This document shows positions 5,979 to 7,923 of a DNA stretch of 7,923 bases, one piece after another. Both the position numbers and the translations under genes were made by a program. The notes beneath the pieces are model-generated. The model saw only the letters and a list, made by a program, of their open reading frames with translations. It made no database searches and was not told the DNA's origin. Origin of the DNA: Flammeovirgaceae bacterium UBA4659. Lineage in GTDB: Bacteria; Bacteroidota; Bacteroidia; Cytophagales; Cyclobacteriaceae. Every line of letters begins with the position of its first letter. Position 1 is the stretch's first letter. The stretch lies in the NCBI GenBank assembly GCA_002405445.1, contig DHLV01000165.1:1-7923 (forward strand), in the 5' to 3' direction.

Positions 5979-6575
5979 CTATGAACGTTCAAAAACCTCC
6001 CCCAAATCAATCACTAGATCTGGTAACGTTTTAGGCGATAATCTTTCTCCTTTTAAAAACGGGCGGTTAAGGCTTTTGTATTTTCCATCTGCCAACACAT
6101 ACACTAAAACCGTTTGCTCGGCAGGCTGCACAATCCAATATTCATTTACGCCTGCTTGTTCGTAGGCATAAAACTTTTCGCGCTGGTCTTTCTTTGATGT
6201 ATGCGGTGAAAGAATTTCGATTACCCAGTCGGGCGCACCGAGGCAACCCTTCTCATCAATTTTTGAGGTATCGCAAATCACCGAAATATCGGGCTGCACC
6301 ACAGTCGTGATTTCAGCATCGCTTATCTTATCATTCGATTTCGGAAGCCTTACATCAAAGGGGGCGATAAAAACCTTACACTTTTTCTTTTTCAGAAAGT
6401 TGGCGATCTGCCTGTAAAGCTCACCGCCAATGGTCTGGTGAAAGCTACCGGGCGCGGGAGACATTTTAAAAATTTTGCCACCAATCAACTCCACCATCTC
6501 ATCCCATTGCCAGGTAAGATAATCGGCATAGCTGTACGTTCCCGATAAGTCTGGCTCTTTCACTTCCATGAACAT
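5979..6575 (-). CDS. Uma2-family (DUF820) PD-(D/E)XK nuclease-like protein
   Basis: This is a 198-residue protein of the Uma2/DUF820 family, which has a restriction-endonuclease-like fold. Family landmarks in order: the YADYLTW and E29-x-x-x-GKIFKMSPAPG region, H46 followed by a helix, VQPDISVIC with the putative catalytic Asp96, PDWVIEILSP with Glu120, and the YEQAGVNEYWIV block at about 138-149. These acidic residues match the expected metal-binding core, so the fold is probably intact. No biological role is firmly established; members are abundant in cyanobacteria and Bacteroidota, often in accessory regions. An alternative start is the ATG at 6569 (Met3, MEVKEPDL). No Shine-Dalgarno site is visible. 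Downstream on the same strand are an unknown small ORF and a broken parDE locus. Upstream is a palindromic intergenic element. Confidence 0.88.
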   Translation of the reverse strand: MFMEVKEPDLSGTYSYADYLTWQWDEMVELIGGKIFKMSPAPGSFHQTIGGELYRQIANFLKKKKCKVFIAPFDVRLPKSNDKISDAEITTVVQPDISVICDTSKIDEKGCLGAPDWVIEILSPHTSKKDQREKFYAYEQAGVNEYWIVQPAEQTVLVYVLADGKYKSLNRPFLKGERLSPKTLPDLVIDLGEVFERS

Positions 6576-6620
6576 AAAGCTAGTCTCTCAGTTTGAATAA
6601 ACCAAAAAAAGCGAAACCCG

Positions 6621-6719
6621 ATTCTGAGCCTAGCGAAGAATCTCTCTCAGTTGATTATTCGCTCACAGCAATTCGTTCCAGCCTGCCGGAGCCAGCGCAG
6701 GCAGGGCGCTGCTCAGAAT
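6621..6719. repeat. Palindromic MITE/REP-like intergenic element (~99 bases)
   Basis: The stretch is bounded by perfect 9-base inverted repeats, ATTCTGAGC (6621-6629) and GCTCAGAAT (6711-6719). Inside are two further dyads. One is GATTCT/AGAATC (6620-6625 with 6637-6642). The other is a G/C-rich block with alternative pairings GCCTGC/GCAGGC (6681-6686 with 6697-6702) and CCTGCC/GGCAGG (6682-6687 with 6700-6705). It contains no ORF. Its composition differs from the flanking A/T-rich sequence. Nested palindromes of this kind are typical of short interspersed elements in bacterial genomes. Copy number elsewhere cannot be seen in this window, so mobility is an inference. Confidence 0.5.
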
Positions 6720-6731
6720 GGACCTAAAACA

Positions 6732-6764
6732 ATAAAAAAGCCACCCCGTTTTGAAGGTGGCTTT
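6732..6764 (-). terminator. Rho-independent terminator of ftsH
   Basis: Read on the minus strand, AAAGCCACC (6764-6756) and GGTGGCTTT (6745-6737) form a perfect 9-base-pair stem around a 10-base loop, followed by a run of T residues (CTTTTTTATT). It begins 25 bases after the ftsH TAA (6792-6790), so it should end the ftsH transcript. The A-run on the other side could give weak activity in the opposite direction, but no plus-strand gene reads into it here. Confidence 0.92.
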
Positions 6765-6789
6765 CTATCTTTAATGTGAACGTCTATCG

Positions 6790-7923
6790 TTACGGCTTCA
6801 CTTCTGTAGCAGGTTCTGGTTTAGCAGCTTCTTCCAGTTTTTCAGATGTGCCGTTGGTAAATTTCTCGTACGTAGTTTGGCCGGCAAACGGGCGTCTGCC
6901 AATCAACCGCTCTAAGTCTGATTGAAATAAAATTTCTTTTTCCAACAACTCTTTAGCAATGATCTCCAGATGGTCGCGGTGGCGGATGAGCAAATCCTTG
7001 GTGCGTTGGTATGCTGTTTCAACAATTCGCTTCGCCTCTTGATCGATTTTTTCAGCGGTGGCATCGGAGTAGGGTTTATTAAACGTGTAATCCGATTGCT
7101 TTGAGTCGTAGAATGAAATATTGCCGATCTCTTTATTCATGCCATACACGGTTACCATGCTGTAGGCCATTTTGGTAATGCGCTCCAGGTCACTGAGTGC
7201 ACCGGTCGAAATCTTGTCGAACACAATTTCTTCCGCAGCGCGCCCGCCAAAGGTCATGCTCATTTCATCCAACAACTGCTCGGTTTGATATAGGAACTGT
7301 TCTTTAGGCAAATATTGCGCATAACCCAACGCGGCTACACCGCGCGGCACAATGCTCACCTTTACCAAAGGATCGGCATGTTCTAAAAACCAACCTGCTA
7401 CGGCATGGCCGGCTTCGTGGTAGGCCACAATTTTCTTTTCTTCAGGCGAGATGATTTTTGTTTTCTTCTCCAATCCGCCAATCACCCGGTCAATGGCATC
7501 TTGAAAATCTTGCATGTCCACTTCCGTTTTGTCTCTGCGGGCGGCAATCAACGCGGCCTCGTTACATACGTTCGCAATCTCGGCACCGGCAAAGCCGGGT
7601 GTTTGCGCAGCCAATTTTTTGACGTCTACATTCTTCGACATTTTGATCGGCTTCAGATGCACTTTGAAGATTTGCTCGCGTCCAACAATGTCCGGCTTGT
7701 CGATGCTGATCTGGCGATCGAAGCGGCCGGGCCGCAGCAGCGCTGAATCCAGAACATCGGGACGGTTGGTGGCAGCCAGAATAATTACCCCGCTGTCGGT
7801 AGCAAATCCATCCATCTCCACCAGTAATGAGTTCAACGTATTCTCACGCTCATCGTTCGCTCCTGGCATTTGCCCTCTGCCGCGTGAGCGGCCAATGGCA
7901 TCAATTTCGTCAATGAAGATAAT
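6790..7923 (-). CDS. ftsH: ATP-dependent zinc metalloprotease FtsH, C-terminal part (cut by window edge)
   Basis: The frame is open from base 7923 to the TAA at 6792-6790, giving 377 residues; the ATG at 7869 is internal, not the start. The fragment begins at Walker B ([15 protein letters not shown]) and continues with the AAA+ second region of homology (ATNRP, then [11 protein letters not shown] with the arginine fingers). The M41 protease domain follows, with zinc motif HEAGH at 7419-7405 and the third-ligand region [11 protein letters not shown]. The tail ends in an acidic, Lys/Pro-containing stretch ([10 protein letters not shown]). The missing N-terminal part should hold two membrane helices, the periplasmic domain and Walker A. 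FtsH is the membrane-anchored hexameric AAA+ protease that degrades damaged membrane proteins and some regulators. All visible catalytic elements are intact. A strong terminator follows directly, so it is the last gene of its transcript. Confidence 0.97.
   Translation of the reverse strand: MIFIDEIDAIGRSRGRGQMPGANDERENTLNSLLVEMDGFATDSGVIILAATNRPDVLDSALLRPGRFDRQISIDKPDIVGREQIFKVHLKPIKMSKNVDVKKLAAQTPGFAGAEIANVCNEAALIAARRDKTEVDMQDFQDAIDRVIGGLEKKTKIISPEEKKIVAYHEAGHAVAGWFLEHADPLVKVSIVPRGVAALGYAQYLPKEQFLYQTEQLLDEMSMTFGGRAAEEIVFDKISTGALSDLERITKMAYSMVTVYGMNKEIGNISFYDSKQSDYTFNKPYSDATAEKIDQEAKRIVETAYQRTKDLLIRHRDHLEIIAKELLEKEILFQSDLERLIGRRPFAGQTTYEKFTNGTSEKLEEAAKPEPATEVKP

Noticed and set aside
7405..7746. 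113-codon plus-strand ORF antisense to ftsH
   Set aside because: It mirrors the FtsH protease and AAA+ coding sequence; the minus-strand frame carries HEAGH and other conserved motifs.

Overview
The window looks like chromosomal DNA of a Bacteroidota bacterium, most likely of the Cytophagales/Cytophaga type. This lineage call is inferred from the protein flavour (Bacteroidota-like FtsH tail, SGNH hydrolase and FtsX-type permease), the absence of Shine-Dalgarno sequences before nearly all starts, and A/T-rich intergenic stretches. No rRNA, tRNA, CRISPR array, insertion-sequence transposase or phage gene was seen.

Left part (1-668, minus strand): a small four-helix membrane protein of the ABA4-like (DUF4281) family overlaps by 14 bases the start of a second membrane protein, which runs off the left edge. 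A 71-base divergent gap separates them from a plus-strand SGNH/GDSL hydrolase (669-1325).

Centre (1340-5373): an arylesterase/thioesterase I-type SGNH hydrolase (tesA, minus) is divergent from an ABC ATPase (ybbA) and a 10-helix FtsX-like permease (ybbP). This is the same tesA <-> ybbA-ybbP arrangement known from Escherichia coli. A near-perfect 12-base dyad lies in the tesA leader, in the shared intergenic region. The ABC pair belongs to the LolCDE/MacB/FtsEX mechanotransmission superfamily. The likely job of the three proteins together is to pull hydrophobic molecules from the inner membrane and hydrolyse them in the periplasm; that is inference by homology. The two SGNH hydrolases come from different subfamilies and sit tail to tail with only 14 bases between their stops.

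Right-centre (5374-6575, minus strand): an intact Uma2-family (PD-(D/E)XK-like) protein, an unrecognised 51-codon ORF, and a dead parDE-type toxin-antitoxin locus. The antitoxin has an in-frame TGA. The toxin has a frameshift and loses its 3' half at the ybbP stop codon. All the intact or formerly coding units here read in the same direction.

Right part (6576-7923): a roughly 99-base palindromic, MITE/REP-like element bounded by 9-base inverted repeats, then a clear intrinsic terminator, then the C-terminal 377 codons of the membrane AAA+ zinc protease FtsH, which runs off the right edge.

Most of the window is conserved housekeeping. The items most worth following are the decayed toxin-antitoxin locus with its unknown small ORF, the dyad before tesA, and the ABA4-like/membrane-protein pair. 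No clearly new multi-gene system was found.
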